Counted from the first letter of the stretch, positions 6,428-14,700 are shown. The stretch is 23,520 bases of DNA from CAYNFH01 sp964396385 (GCA_964396385.1 CAYNFH010000093.1:1-23520), one strand, 5' to 3'. The notes: a model not told the origin generated them from the letters alone. A program made the numbers and translations.

Positions 6428-7222
6428 ATGCGACTGGAAGCGCGCGGGGTATCGGCCGGGTACCACTCCGCCGACGTGCTCCACGCCATATCGCTCCACC
6501 TGGACGCAGGTGAGCTCGTCGGCCTCATCGGCCCCAACGGTTCCGGCAAGTCCACTCTGCTGCGGGTGCTCACCCATGCGCTGCCCGCCAGGACCGGCGA
6601 AGTGTTGCTGGACGGCCGGCCGGTCTCGTCGTTCCGCGCGCGGGAGCGGGCCCGACACATCGCCTTCGTGCCCCAGACGGAGCCCGCTCTGTTCGACTTC
6701 ACCGCGTGGGAGGTCGTCCTCATGGGACGGTACGCCCACGTCGCGGGCCTGGCGGGTGAGAAGGAGCAGGACTTCGAGGCCGCTCGGCAGGCCATGCAGG
6801 AAGCCGATGTCTCGCATCTGGCGCTTAGGCCCATCACGGCGCTCTCCGGAGGAGAGCACCGGCGCGTGCTCATCGCGCGCGCCCTAGCGCAGCAGGCTCC
6901 GGTTCTGCTCCTGGACGAGCCGACCGCGCATCTAGACCTGTCGCACCAGAGCCGCCTCCTGACCGTCCTTCGCGAACTCGTCGAGCGGGACGGGACCGCC
7001 GTGCTGGCGGCGCTGCACGACCTCAACCTGGCGGCCGAATTCTGCGACAGGCTTATCCTGCTCCAGAACGGCCGGATCGCTGCGGAGGGAGCACCTGGAG
7101 AGGTGCTTCAGGAGGCGGTCCTGGCAGAGGTCTATGGCGCCGGGCTCCGCGTGGCGTGCCGGCCGGACGCGGGGAGACCCATTGTGCTTCCGGCGCGCGT
7201 CAATGGTGGCGAGACATCGTGA
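6428..7222 (+). CDS. ABC transporter ATP-binding protein, FecE/BtuD type
   Basis: A complete 264-residue nucleotide-binding subunit: Walker A GPNGSGKST (35-43), signature LSGGE (139-143), Walker B VLLLDEP (159-165) and H-loop His197 (ALHDLNLAAEF). The phrases HLDAGELVGLIGPNGSGKS and HDLNLAAEFCDRLILLQNGRI place it with importers of iron-siderophore, haem or cobalamin. No permease or binding-protein gene adjoins it: upstream is the RNA at 6.1-6.3 kb, downstream the PhoB-type regulator. It must pair with a permease encoded elsewhere, or the substrate genes were lost. The substrate cannot be read from the sequence. It may be translated from a leaderless mRNA. Confidence 0.88.
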   Translation: MRLEARGVSAGYHSADVLHAISLHLDAGELVGLIGPNGSGKSTLLRVLTHALPARTGEVLLDGRPVSSFRARERARHIAFVPQTEPALFDFTAWEVVLMGRYAHVAGLAGEKEQDFEAARQAMQEADVSHLALRPITALSGGEHRRVLIARALAQQAPVLLLDEPTAHLDLSHQSRLLTVLRELVERDGTAVLAALHDLNLAAEFCDRLILLQNGRIAAEGAPGEVLQEAVLAEVYGAGLRVACRPDAGRPIVLPARVNGGETS

Positions 7223-7235
7223 CTAGCTGCAACTC

Positions 7236-7273
7236 TTTACAACATCTTAATAGGTTCTTAACCTTCTCTTAAC
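7236..7273 (+). promoter_or_regulatory. Pho box upstream of phoB (4 repeats)
   Basis: The pentamers TTTAC (7236), TTAAT (7247), TTAAC (7258) and TTAAC (7269) start exactly 11 bp apart. This is the direct-repeat form recognised by PhoB/PhoP regulators. It precedes the response regulator gene by 78 bp and implies autoregulation. A weak CAGAAT lies 11 bp after the last repeat. Confidence 0.8.
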
Positions 7274-7350
7274 AAAACTCGTCCCAGAATGCACAATGAT
7301 AGGTGAGAATGTGCGCCTTGAGCGCGTGAACGCCCGAGCGTCCGGACCCT

Positions 7351-8034
7351 ATGAAAGTCCTCGTAGTCGACGACGAAGCTCCGATCCTGGAGGCTGTGGC
7401 TTACAACCTCCGCAAGGAGGGATTTGAGACCGTCACCGCCAGCGACGCGGAGCACGCCATGGACCTTGCCCGCACCGAGAATCCGGACCTCATCATTCTG
7501 GACGTGATGCTGCCTTCCGCAAGCGGGTTCGACGTGTGCCGCGCCATCCGCGCGAGGTACTCCGTGCCGATCATCATGCTTACCGCGCGCGCGGAGGAGA
7601 CGGACCGCGTGGTCGGCCTGGAGCTCGGCGCCGACGATTACGTGACGAAGCCCTTCAGCATGAGGGAGCTGATGGCGCGGGTCAAGACGGTCCTGCGACG
7701 CCAGAGTGGAGCCGATCCCGTTCCCCAGGCCCGGACTATCCGGGTGGGGGAGCTCGTGATCGATCCGGAGCGGCACGAGGTCACGGTCGGCGGACGGTTG
7801 GTGCCGCTTCCTCCCAGGGAGTTCGATCTGCTCCAGTTTCTCGCCTCCAACCCGGAGCGTGCTTTTACGCGGCAGACCCTGCTGGACCGCGTGTGGGGAC
7901 CGGACGCCTACGTTGGGGAGAAGACCGTCGACGTCCATATCCGGTGGCTGCGCGAGAAGATCGAGGAGAATCCCGGCCAGCCGCGCCGGCTCCTGACCAT
8001 ACGCGGCGTCGGCTACAAGTTTACCGCGGCCTGA
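7351..8034 (+). CDS. phoB: PhoB/PhoP-type phosphate response regulator (OmpR family)
   Basis: This 227-residue DNA-binding regulator has a receiver domain at 1-120 with acidic pocket D7/D8, phospho-acceptor Asp51 (LIILDVMLP), Thr78 and Lys100 (DDYVTKPFS). A winged-helix domain follows at about 130-227 (PPREFDLLQFLASNP, then VDVHIRWLREKIE and the terminal RGVGYKF). Length matches E. coli PhoB (229). The assignment to phosphate control rests on the Pho box in front of the gene, the PhoR-like kinase 54 bp downstream, and Pho boxes before pstCA and five other genes in the window. ATG 7351 gives the canonical MKVLVVDDE start. It is the presumed binder of all seven boxes. Confidence 0.9.
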   Translation: MKVLVVDDEAPILEAVAYNLRKEGFETVTASDAEHAMDLARTENPDLIILDVMLPSASGFDVCRAIRARYSVPIIMLTARAEETDRVVGLELGADDYVTKPFSMRELMARVKTVLRRQSGADPVPQARTIRVGELVIDPERHEVTVGGRLVPLPPREFDLLQFLASNPERAFTRQTLLDRVWGPDAYVGEKTVDVHIRWLREKIEENPGQPRRLLTIRGVGYKFTAA

Positions 8035-8042
8035 ACATTATC

Positions 8043-8067
8043 GATTTTGAATTTAGGATTTTCAATC
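8043..8067 (+). repeat. Degenerate AT-rich heptamer repeat after phoB
   Basis: The units GATTTTG, AATTTAG, GATTTTC and the partial AATC run at period 7 directly after the phoB stop codon. They are more degenerate than the CCATYAR repeat 30 bp downstream. Confidence 0.5.
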
Positions 8068-8088
8068 GCTTGAGTGCCTGAACGCCGA

Positions 8089-9099
8089 ATGTCTGCTCCA
8101 TTAACCATCAGCCATCAGCCATCAACCGAAGACGAGTACTTTGCGCTCATGGAGCAGTGCGGCGCCGGGGTCCTCGTGGTGGACGCCTCCGGACGGGTGC
8201 TGCGCGCAAACGCCTTGGGGCGACGGGTACTCGCCTCCGAGCACGTATGCGAGGAGATCACAGACATCCTATCTGAGGCCCGTGCAAGAGGTGAGCTGGT
8301 CGAGCGCGAGGTGAGATTGCCGGCAGGGGGCGCGCTCATCGTCTCCGCCTCGCCCATCGGTGGGAGCGCCGGCCCATTCCTGGTAGTTGGGCGGGACGTG
8401 AGCGAGCTTCGCCGGTTGGAGAAGATCCGCCGTGACTTCGTCGCCAACGTGTCTCACGAACTGCGTACGCCGCTCGCCTCCATTCGGGCCATGGCGGAGA
8501 CCCTCCAGGATGGAGCCATGAAGGATGAAGAGGTGGCCGGGCAGTTCCTCGGCACCATCGTCACGGAGGTGCAGCGGCTCACGCGCATCTCGGAAGACCT
8601 GCTCATCCTGTCTGACGCGGAGTCCCGGTCGCCTGAGAAGGCGCCGTTCAACCTTTCCGCGCTGATCGAGAAAGTGCTCACGCGGTTCCAGCCGCAGGCG
8701 GAGAAGGCCGGCATCGCGCTGGACGGCCAGGTGCAGGCGCGGCTCCGCGTGGAAGCTAACCACGACCAGATAGAGCAGGTGCTCGTAAACCTGGTGGACA
8801 ATGCCATCAAGTACACCAGCGGCGGGGGCCAGGTGCGGCTCACCGCGGAGAGGCTGCCGGACCGCGTGGCGGTTCACGTGGCAGACACCGGCATCGGCAT
8901 TCAGGAGAAGGACCTGCCGCGGATCTTCGAGCGGTTCTACCGCGTGGACAAGGCTCGCTCACGCCGTTCAGGCGGCACCGGTCTAGGTCTTTCTATTGTC
9001 AAGCACATCGTAGAGTCTCACGGGGGACAGGTGACCGTGGACAGCGAGTTCAACCACGGCAGCACCTTCACCTTCACTATCCCTGTTCCCCCTTCATAA
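8089..9099 (+). CDS. phoR: PhoR-like sensor histidine kinase without membrane segments
   Basis: About 336 residues: a PAS domain (about 20-105, GAGVLVVDASGRVLRANALG), HisKA with FVANVSHELRTPL (His123) and HATPase_c with the N box NLVDNAIKY, DTGIGIQ, FERFYRVDKARS and GGTGLGLSIVKHI. The HisKA and ATPase motifs are typical of PhoR/PhoB partners, and the gene follows phoB by 54 bp. No hydrophobic helix is present, so the kinase is predicted to be cytoplasmic, whereas PhoR in E. coli is membrane-bound. The start is uncertain: GTG 8074, ATG 8089 or ATG 8149 are in frame and none has a clear ribosome site. I chose 8089 because the PAS-leading helix begins before 8149. A heptamer repeat encodes residues 4-12. 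Confidence 0.85.
   Translation: MSAPLTISHQPSTEDEYFALMEQCGAGVLVVDASGRVLRANALGRRVLASEHVCEEITDILSEARARGELVEREVRLPAGGALIVSASPIGGSAGPFLVVGRDVSELRRLEKIRRDFVANVSHELRTPLASIRAMAETLQDGAMKDEEVAGQFLGTIVTEVQRLTRISEDLLILSDAESRSPEKAPFNLSALIEKVLTRFQPQAEKAGIALDGQVQARLRVEANHDQIEQVLVNLVDNAIKYTSGGGQVRLTAERLPDRVAVHVADTGIGIQEKDLPRIFERFYRVDKARSRRSGGTGLGLSIVKHIVESHGGQVTVDSEFNHGSTFTFTIPVPPS
8098..8125 (+). repeat. Heptamer tandem repeat CCATYAR at the start of phoR
   Basis: Four units CCATTAA, CCATCAG, CCATCAG, CCATCAA lie in tandem. They would encode part of LTISHQPS if phoR starts at 8074 or 8089, or be untranslated if it starts at 8149. Confidence 0.8.
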
Positions 9100-9110
9100 T
9101 GCGCCAAGAT

Positions 9111-9148
9111 TTAACGCCTCCATAACCGCCCCGTAATGCCCACTTAAT
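9111..9148 (+). promoter_or_regulatory. Pho box after phoR (4 repeats)
   Basis: TTAAC (9111), ATAAC (9122), GTAAT (9133) and TTAAT (9144) are spaced exactly 11 bp. TAAGCT at 9159-9164 is a possible -10, 10 bp after the last repeat. The site starts 12 bp after the phoR stop and faces the short prepilin-like gene at 9223. Confidence 0.72.
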
Positions 9149-9222
9149 CAGTTACCGCTAAGCTCTCTTGCGTACGGCCATCTCTGTTGTGGTCGACTTC
9201 CATTCAGCGGAGAGCTCTAGAC

Positions 9223-9387
9223 ATGATCCTGTACCGGCGGCGGCTATCCGCTCTCATGCTCATTGAAGTTCTTGTTCTCCTTCTGTTCCTAGCCGTACTG
9301 GTAGCGGTCTTCGTGCCCCTGCGGCGTGTATCAACCAAACCGGCCCCTGGAGCCAATAACCAGGTTGCCAGGACACCGCGTCCGTAG
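9223..9387 (+). CDS. Short prepilin-like single-pass membrane protein
   Basis: 54 residues starting at ATG 9223, with GGAGAG about 8 bp before it. A basic N-terminus (MILYRRRLSA) is followed by LMLIEVLVLLLFLAVLVAVF and then PLRRVSTKPAPGANN. The LIEV core with a glutamate near the start of the hydrophobic helix copies the type IV prepilin N-terminus (FTLIEVLV), but the residue before the helix is Ala rather than Gly and there is no globular pilin domain. It lies directly downstream of a Pho box and upstream of a truncated prepilin. It may be a minor pilin-like peptide or a decayed prepilin start. Function is unknown. Confidence 0.6.
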   Translation: MILYRRRLSALMLIEVLVLLLFLAVLVAVFVPLRRVSTKPAPGANNQVARTPRP

Positions 9388-9435
9388 ACTCTCCGGTCCG
9401 TGCGGATCCCATTATCCTTCCAATAAGGAGCCACT

Positions 9436-9615
9436 ATGGAACCCACGGCCTTCACGCTGATCGAGCTACTCGTCGTTGTCCCCGTCACCGCCATGCTTTC
9501 CAGCGCTATGGAAGCCGGTACTCCTGTAGGTAGCTGTTGCTGCTGTCCGCGTACGAAATCCAGACGGCGTGCGTGCGCGGATCCACCGCCAGCGTGTGAG
9601 AGCCCCTTGGCATAG
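9436..9615 (+). pseudogene. Truncated H-x9-DG-type pseudopilin
   Basis: AAGGAG lies 5 bp before ATG 9436. The ORF begins MEPTAFTLIELLVVVPVTAM, close to the MKRTAFTLIELLVV start of the complete pseudopilin at 10635 in both protein and DNA. Resemblance stops after about 22 residues, near 9500. From 9506 the frame runs antisense into the 3' end of the beta-propeller gene and gives an implausible Cys/Arg/Pro-rich tail ending at TAG 9613-9615. The helix is also degraded (VPVTAM instead of IAIIAIL). It looks like a prepilin gene cut by a rearrangement that brought in the minus-strand gene. A functional short product cannot be excluded because the ribosome site is intact. Confidence 0.65.
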
Positions 9616-10483
9616 CGACATTGCCCAGCAGCTTCGCTCCGGCGGCGGTCTCCTGAACCACGGAGATGAAGCCGGCGCAAGCGCAGTAGACGCGCCGGTT
9701 CCCCGGATCGAAGGCTATCTGGTCTACGCCCTTCGCAATGTCCACGGAAGCTATCCGCTTGCCCGTTCTCAGGTCAAGCACCGCCAGTTTGCCGTTGCTT
9801 CCCGCCGTAAACAGCCGGGCGGAGCGTGAGTCCACGGCGAGCCCATGCGGGGACTCGGCCGGTGCCGTGGACCAGACCGCGACCACGGTATCGGTCGAAG
9901 GGTCGATCACCTGCACGGTATTGTTCGCCTTAATGTTCTGATACAGCCGGTTGGTGCGAGGATCGTACTCCACCCACTCCGGCGCACCCGGCACCGGGAC
10001 CTTTCCGACTACCTTATGCGTCCGAGCGTCGATGACCCATACCTCCTGCCCGTCATCGTGATCTGCGTATACACGCCGCGACCGCGGCTCAAACGCAACG
10101 GCGTCCACCGGGCCGGGCAGTGAGACTTCGCCGATCTTCTTCAGAGACCGGCGATCCAGGATTACGACCTTCTGTTCCTTTTCATCGCCCACGAAGTACT
10201 TCTGGTCCGCCGCATCCACGGCGATTCCCTGCTGCTCGCCGGTCGGAACGGAGGCCAGGACTCGGTTGGCGGAAAGGTCCAGCACCACGAGCGTGCCGGT
10301 GCCCTTGTGAGATGCCAGCAGCCGGCGCAGCGGCGCATCCACGACCATGTAGTCGTACCGCCCGGCGCCGCCCGGCACTACGATGGGCTTCTGCGGCACG
10401 AGCGGCGCCACCGCTTGCGCCCGTCCGCAGCAGAGCGCGAGAGTGAGTATAGATACCGCAGACCATAGATACGCGACTTTCAC
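9506..10483 (-). CDS. Secreted YVTN/YncE-type beta-propeller protein
   Basis: 325 residues from a GTG at 10483, chosen because GGGGAGGAG lies a few bases upstream; the frame also extends to 10501 but without that support. An N-terminal signal peptide (VSILTLALCCGRAQA) precedes repeated blades built as VxVIDxxTxKVVxxVPVPGxPEWVEYDPRTNRLY, seen about six to seven times (for example LVVLDLSANRVLASVPTG, VWVIDARTHKVVGKVPVPG, VQVIDPSTDTVVAV, LAVLDLRTGKRIASVDI). This is the YVTN/NHL-like propeller family, usually extracytoplasmic; E. coli YncE is the best-known member. Substrate or partner is unknown. The gene diverges from the pseudopilin at 10635 and ends inside the truncated prepilin at 9436. Confidence 0.85.
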   Translation of the reverse strand: MKVAYLWSAVSILTLALCCGRAQAVAPLVPQKPIVVPGGAGRYDYMVVDAPLRRLLASHKGTGTLVVLDLSANRVLASVPTGEQQGIAVDAADQKYFVGDEKEQKVVILDRRSLKKIGEVSLPGPVDAVAFEPRSRRVYADHDDGQEVWVIDARTHKVVGKVPVPGAPEWVEYDPRTNRLYQNIKANNTVQVIDPSTDTVVAVWSTAPAESPHGLAVDSRSARLFTAGSNGKLAVLDLRTGKRIASVDIAKGVDQIAFDPGNRRVYCACAGFISVVQETAAGAKLLGNVAMPRGSHTLAVDPRTHAVWISYADSSNSYLQEYRLP

Positions 10484-10504
10484 CTTGCTCCTCCCCACCA
10501 AAGC

Positions 10505-10559
10505 TTAACCCAACCATTACGTTGGGATTAGCTGTCCTTAACCCCTTGCAGCTTACAAT
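10505..10559 (+). promoter_or_regulatory. Pho box and -10 for the pseudopilin operon (4 repeats)
   Basis: TTAAC (10505), ATTAC (10516), ATTAG (10527) and TTAAC (10538) are spaced exactly 11 bp. TACAAT (10554-10559) follows 11 bp after the last repeat and is a good -10. No -35 is needed in this promoter class. The site lies between the divergent beta-propeller and pseudopilin genes and faces the pseudopilin. Confidence 0.78.
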
Positions 10560-10634
10560 GTAACCATCTATGCTGCCGGCATACGTTGGTTGCCGGTCGG
10601 TGTTTGGTCGCTCAGTTCCCGAAAGGAGCCCGCC

Positions 10635-11456
10635 ATGAAGCGTACCGCCTTCACCCTGATCGAGCTGCTCGTCGTCATCGCCATTATCGCGATACTCGCC
10701 GCCATCCTCTTCCCTGTTTTCGCCCAGGCGCGGGAGAAGGCCCGCGCCATCTCTTGCTTGAGCAACTGCAAGCAGGCCGGGCTCGCCTGGGCCATGTACA
10801 CCCAGGACTATGATGAGACGACTCCCAACCAAGTCTCCGGAAAGCCCAGAATCTACTGGTATGTTGCCATCCAGCCGTACATCAAGAACTGGAATATGAT
10901 GATGTGCCCGGACCGCACCGACTCTGCCGGCTGCACGGATGCCAACAACCCCTTCTCGCCCCGGTGTATGGGCTACGGCTACAATGACGGGTGGGTCAGT
11001 GACGCCGGATACGGCCTCTCCATGACACAGACCGTTGACGCGCAAGGGCACACTCTCCGCCCCGGCAAGACCCTCGCCGCCATCACCGCGCCGGCCGACT
11101 GTGTGGCTTTCGGCGATACCTATGACAACCCGGGCTATTCCGTCGCGATGGACAACATCCTGAGCCGCTTGCCGGACGGCTACAGCACGCAGGGGCTGCG
11201 CCACCTGCAGAACCTCAACTACGTCTTCGCCGATGGGCACGCGCACGTCATCAAGATGCAGGCCGGCGAGTACTCCGGCTACGGTCTGGTGGGGAGGCCC
11301 GCCAGTAAGACGGATGCGCTGAAGTGGTGCGCGGACCCGAACACCGTACCGAGCAGCAATTTCGATGCATCGGGCTATCCGCTGCAGTCCAACAACGAAA
11401 CCTGCCAGCAGGCTGTAAGTGATTTCTACACCAGCCTCGTCACCATCAACCCCTAG
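10635..11456 (+). CDS. H-x9-DG pseudopilin (DUF1559-type, type II secretion/type IV pilus-like)
   Basis: 273 residues from ATG 10635, with AAAGGAG 6 bp upstream. The N-terminus MKRTA precedes FTLIELLVVIAIIAILAA, a class III signal with Glu10 at mature position +5; the residue before the cleavage site is Ala5, not the usual Gly. A FAQAREKAR segment and a globular domain follow, ending with H-x9-DG (His in RHLQNL, then FADGHAH). Such proteins are expanded in Armatimonadota and Planctomycetota and are thought to form pseudopili or be surface-exposed; their cargo is unknown. The domain has six or more cysteines, suggesting disulfides. A Pho box precedes the gene, and a small lipoprotein gene follows after 9 bp, so both probably form a phosphate-controlled operon. 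Confidence 0.9.
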   Translation: MKRTAFTLIELLVVIAIIAILAAILFPVFAQAREKARAISCLSNCKQAGLAWAMYTQDYDETTPNQVSGKPRIYWYVAIQPYIKNWNMMMCPDRTDSAGCTDANNPFSPRCMGYGYNDGWVSDAGYGLSMTQTVDAQGHTLRPGKTLAAITAPADCVAFGDTYDNPGYSVAMDNILSRLPDGYSTQGLRHLQNLNYVFADGHAHVIKMQAGEYSGYGLVGRPASKTDALKWCADPNTVPSSNFDASGYPLQSNNETCQQAVSDFYTSLVTINP

Positions 11457-11465
11457 GTCAGCAAC

Positions 11466-11654
11466 ATGAAATCGACCATATGGCTTCTCCTCGTCGCGGC
11501 GGCGCTCGGCAGCCTCCTGTCGGGCTGCTCGCATAACAGAGTCACCGCGGCTAATGCCGCGCCGGGGGTCATTCCCGGCGACAACAGGCAGGCCATGATT
11601 CAGTGGCACCGGCAGCACGACAAGAAGCCCGCAACGACTACGCCGGGCGGTTAG
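11466..11654 (+). CDS. Small lipoprotein co-transcribed with the pseudopilin
   Basis: 62 residues. The signal MKSTIWLLLVAAALGSLLSGC ends in a lipobox (LSGC, Cys21), so the mature part of about 42 residues would be lipid-anchored. It is hydrophilic with NRQAMIQWHRQHDKKP near the C-terminus. I do not recognise a family. It starts 9 bp after the pseudopilin stop, which implies translation from the same mRNA and a joint job at the cell surface. No terminator is evident before the convergent ATPase gene 62 bp away. Confidence 0.75.
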   Translation: MKSTIWLLLVAAALGSLLSGCSHNRVTAANAAPGVIPGDNRQAMIQWHRQHDKKPATTTPGG

Positions 11655-11716
11655 CTGCGGTTCAACAAGAGACGATAGCCCAGACGGATGCTCCGGCCCT
11701 GTTTCCACCGCTGCTA

Positions 11717-14700
11717 TTACGCGGGGAGCAGGGCCGGCTCGCGCCGTGCCGGAAGCGCGCGTGGCTCAGGCGCCGCGGGCAGCCGCTTGGAAGCTTCCGC
11801 CAGGGCCAGGATGGAACTGGAGGTCCCGGCGACCATCAGCCAGTCCGCCAGCGCTAGAGGAGCGGTGCCGAACACTACCCGGAGCGGCGGAAGGAGCAGC
11901 GCGAGCACCTGTGCGCCCGCCGAAGCCGCCAGGCAGTAGGCCAGATACCGGTTCGGCTTGGGCGCCTCGCCCCGCGGGTGGGGACGCTCCGTGCGGCAGG
12001 CCCGCGCGTAGAGGATCTCCCCGAACGTGATGGTGGAGAACGCCATCGTCCGCGCTTGCGCGCCCGCTCCATACCGGCCGATGCCCCACAGATAGCTCGC
12101 CATAGTGGCCAGGGCGATGATGGCCGACTCGCGCGTAATGATCCGCCACAGCGGTCTGGACAGGATGGGCTCCTGGGGCGGACGCGGAGGCTGGCGCATC
12201 ACTCCCGGCTCCGCGGGCTCCATCGCCAGCGCGATGGCGGGAAAGACGTCGGTAACCAGATTGATCCAGAGGAGCTGGACCGCCGTGAGAGGGAACGACA
12301 ACCCCAGCATCAGCGACGCGCCGACGAGCCCGATATCCGCCAGGTTGGAGGAGAGCAGGAATCGCAGCGCCTTCCGGATGTTGGCGTAGATGGTGCGCCC
12401 AAGGCCCACCGCGATGGGTACACTGGCCAGGTTGTCGTCCAGCAGGATAACCCCCGCGATGTCCCGGGCAATCTGTGTGCTCCGCACGCCCATGGCGATC
12501 CCCACGTCCGCGGCCTTCAGCGCGGGGGCGTCGTTCACGCCGTCTCCGGTCATGAGCACGACGTGGCCGCGCTCCTGGAGCATCCGCACGATCTCGTACT
12601 TGTGGCTGGGCGAGACGCGCGCCAAAGCGTCCGGCAGCGGCTGCCCGCTGGCCAGGCTTTCCTCAATGGCCGAGGCGTAGGCCACTCGAACCTGTCCATG
12701 CTCGCCAAGCCCCACCTGTTGGGCCACCGTCCCAGCCGTAATGAGCTGGTCGCCGGTGAGCATCAGAGTGCGGATACCGGCGGCACGGAGCTCCTCCACG
12801 GCCTCCCGTGCGCCGCCGCGCACCGGATCCTCCATGGCCACCAGTCCAATCCAGGAGAGGATGCGGTCCGCACCGTGCCACGTTTCTCCAGGCTCCAGGA
12901 CTCGGCGTGCCAGGCCCAGCAACCGCATGCCGCGCGCGGCGAGGCGGCTATTTGCGACGAGGAGCTGACCCCGCCGTTTGGGGGAGAGTGGAACAGGGTC
13001 CGAGGCGGTCAGCTCGCGCGAGCAGAGCTCCATCACCTCTTCCGGCGCGCCCTTGACCAGCACCTCCTCGCGCCCATCCGGCGTCCGGTGTAGCGATGCC
13101 ATATAGTTGCGTTCCGGTCCTCGGCCCTGGATGGCAACGCGCTCGTGGGCGGCGCGGAGGCGGGGTACATCCACTCCGGCCGCGGCGACGGTGAGCAGCA
13201 ACGCCTGCTCCGTGGAGCTGCCTGTTGCATCCAGCTCGCCGGAGGGCTTCGGCTGGAGCTCCGCTTCCGTGCAGAGCGCGCACACCTGGAGCGCGGACAT
13301 GAGCACGGGGTCTTCCTGCGGCGCGACCGTGTGCCCGCGGCGGATGAACCGGATCCCGTCCGGCGCGATGGTGCCGGCGACTTCCGTATCCTCGCCCTCC
13401 AGGGTAAAGCTGCGCACGCTCATCCGGTTCTCCGTGAGCGTGCCGGTCTTGTCGACGCAGAGCACCGTGCCGCTGCCCAAGGCCGCTACGGCCTGAAGCC
13501 TCCGCATGACCACGTTCTGGGCGCGCATCCGCTTCATCCCCAGCGCCAGGGTGGTGGTGGCAACGGTGGGCAGTCCTTCCGGAATAGCGGAGACGGCCAG
13601 GGAAGCGGAGACCGCCAGGATCTCCAGCGGCGGCAATCCCATGAGCAGGCCGACTGCCGCGAAGACTGTGCAGGCGGCTGCCGAGAGCACTGCCAGGGTG
13701 CCGCCCAGCTTCTGGAGCTCGCGGGACATCGGCGGCGGAGTGTCCGGGGCCTCGCCTATCAGGGTGCGGATACGGCCCAACTCGGTCCGCAGGCCCGTAG
13801 CCGTGACGATGGCCGCGCCCTTGCCCGATTCCACGGCGGAGCCAGCATAGACCATGTTACTGCGCTCGGCGATGGGGACGTCGGTCCGGCGCAACGCTTG
13901 CGGCGTCTTCTCCTGGCCCGCCTGCTCGCCCGTGAGCAGCGACTCATCCATCAACAGGTTGTCGGCCCGAACGACGCGGCCGTCCGCTGCCACGACGTGG
14001 CCGGGCTCCAGCAGCAGGATGTCGCCCGGAACCACCTCCGCCAGATCGATCTTGGTGCGCCGGCCTTCCCTCAGGATGCGCGCGTGGGGAGTTCGCGCCT
14101 GGCGGAGTGACTGGATGGTCCGCTCGGCATAGTCCTCCGTGAAGAACCCGATCGCCGCGTTGGCGACGATGGCGCCGCCAATAAACACCGCGTCGATCGC
14201 GGCGCCGGTGAGCAGCGAGAAGATGGCCGCCGCGGAGAGCATGAGACCCGGAACGGAGACCACCTGCTCGCCCAAGATGGCGGAGCGTGGGCGTCGCGGG
14301 ATGTCCGGCACTTCGTTCCGGCCGTACTGGCCCAGCCGTTTGGCGGCATCCTTGGGCGTGAGGCCGTTCTGCGGATTGGTCCGGAGCTGGACCGCCACCT
14401 GATCCACCGTTTCGGTGAACCAGGCAGGCGAATCGTCATCGCGGGCGGGAATCGCCGTCGCAGTTGCAGGCTGCGTATGGCCATTCTCCTGCCGACGCGC
14501 GGGCCGATGACCGTTGGGGGCGAGCGGGAGTACTCCACTGGGAGCGGGCCGCTCTCGCGCGAGCACGGATTCGAGCGCTTCGTGCAGGGCCGCTGTGTTG
14601 GTCGCACCTGCATCGAACTCCACCAGCACGCTGCCGTTATGTGGATTGGTGGTGACGTGGGTAACGCCCCGGATATTCCGCAGGCGGTATTCGACGGCGA

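Noticed and set aside
2237..8125. Short tandem arrays considered as CRISPR
   Set aside because: Units are 7 bp with no spacers and no cas genes are present.
10182..11708. 508-codon open frame on the minus strand over the first pseudopilin
   Set aside because: It is antisense to a recognised pseudopilin and lipoprotein, crosses the Pho box and overlaps the beta-propeller gene; it is a by-product of high GC content.
11978..13093. 371-codon plus-strand frame antisense to the P-type ATPase
   Set aside because: Composition is arbitrary (Arg/His/Gln-rich, no domain), and the opposite strand encodes conserved ATPase motifs throughout.
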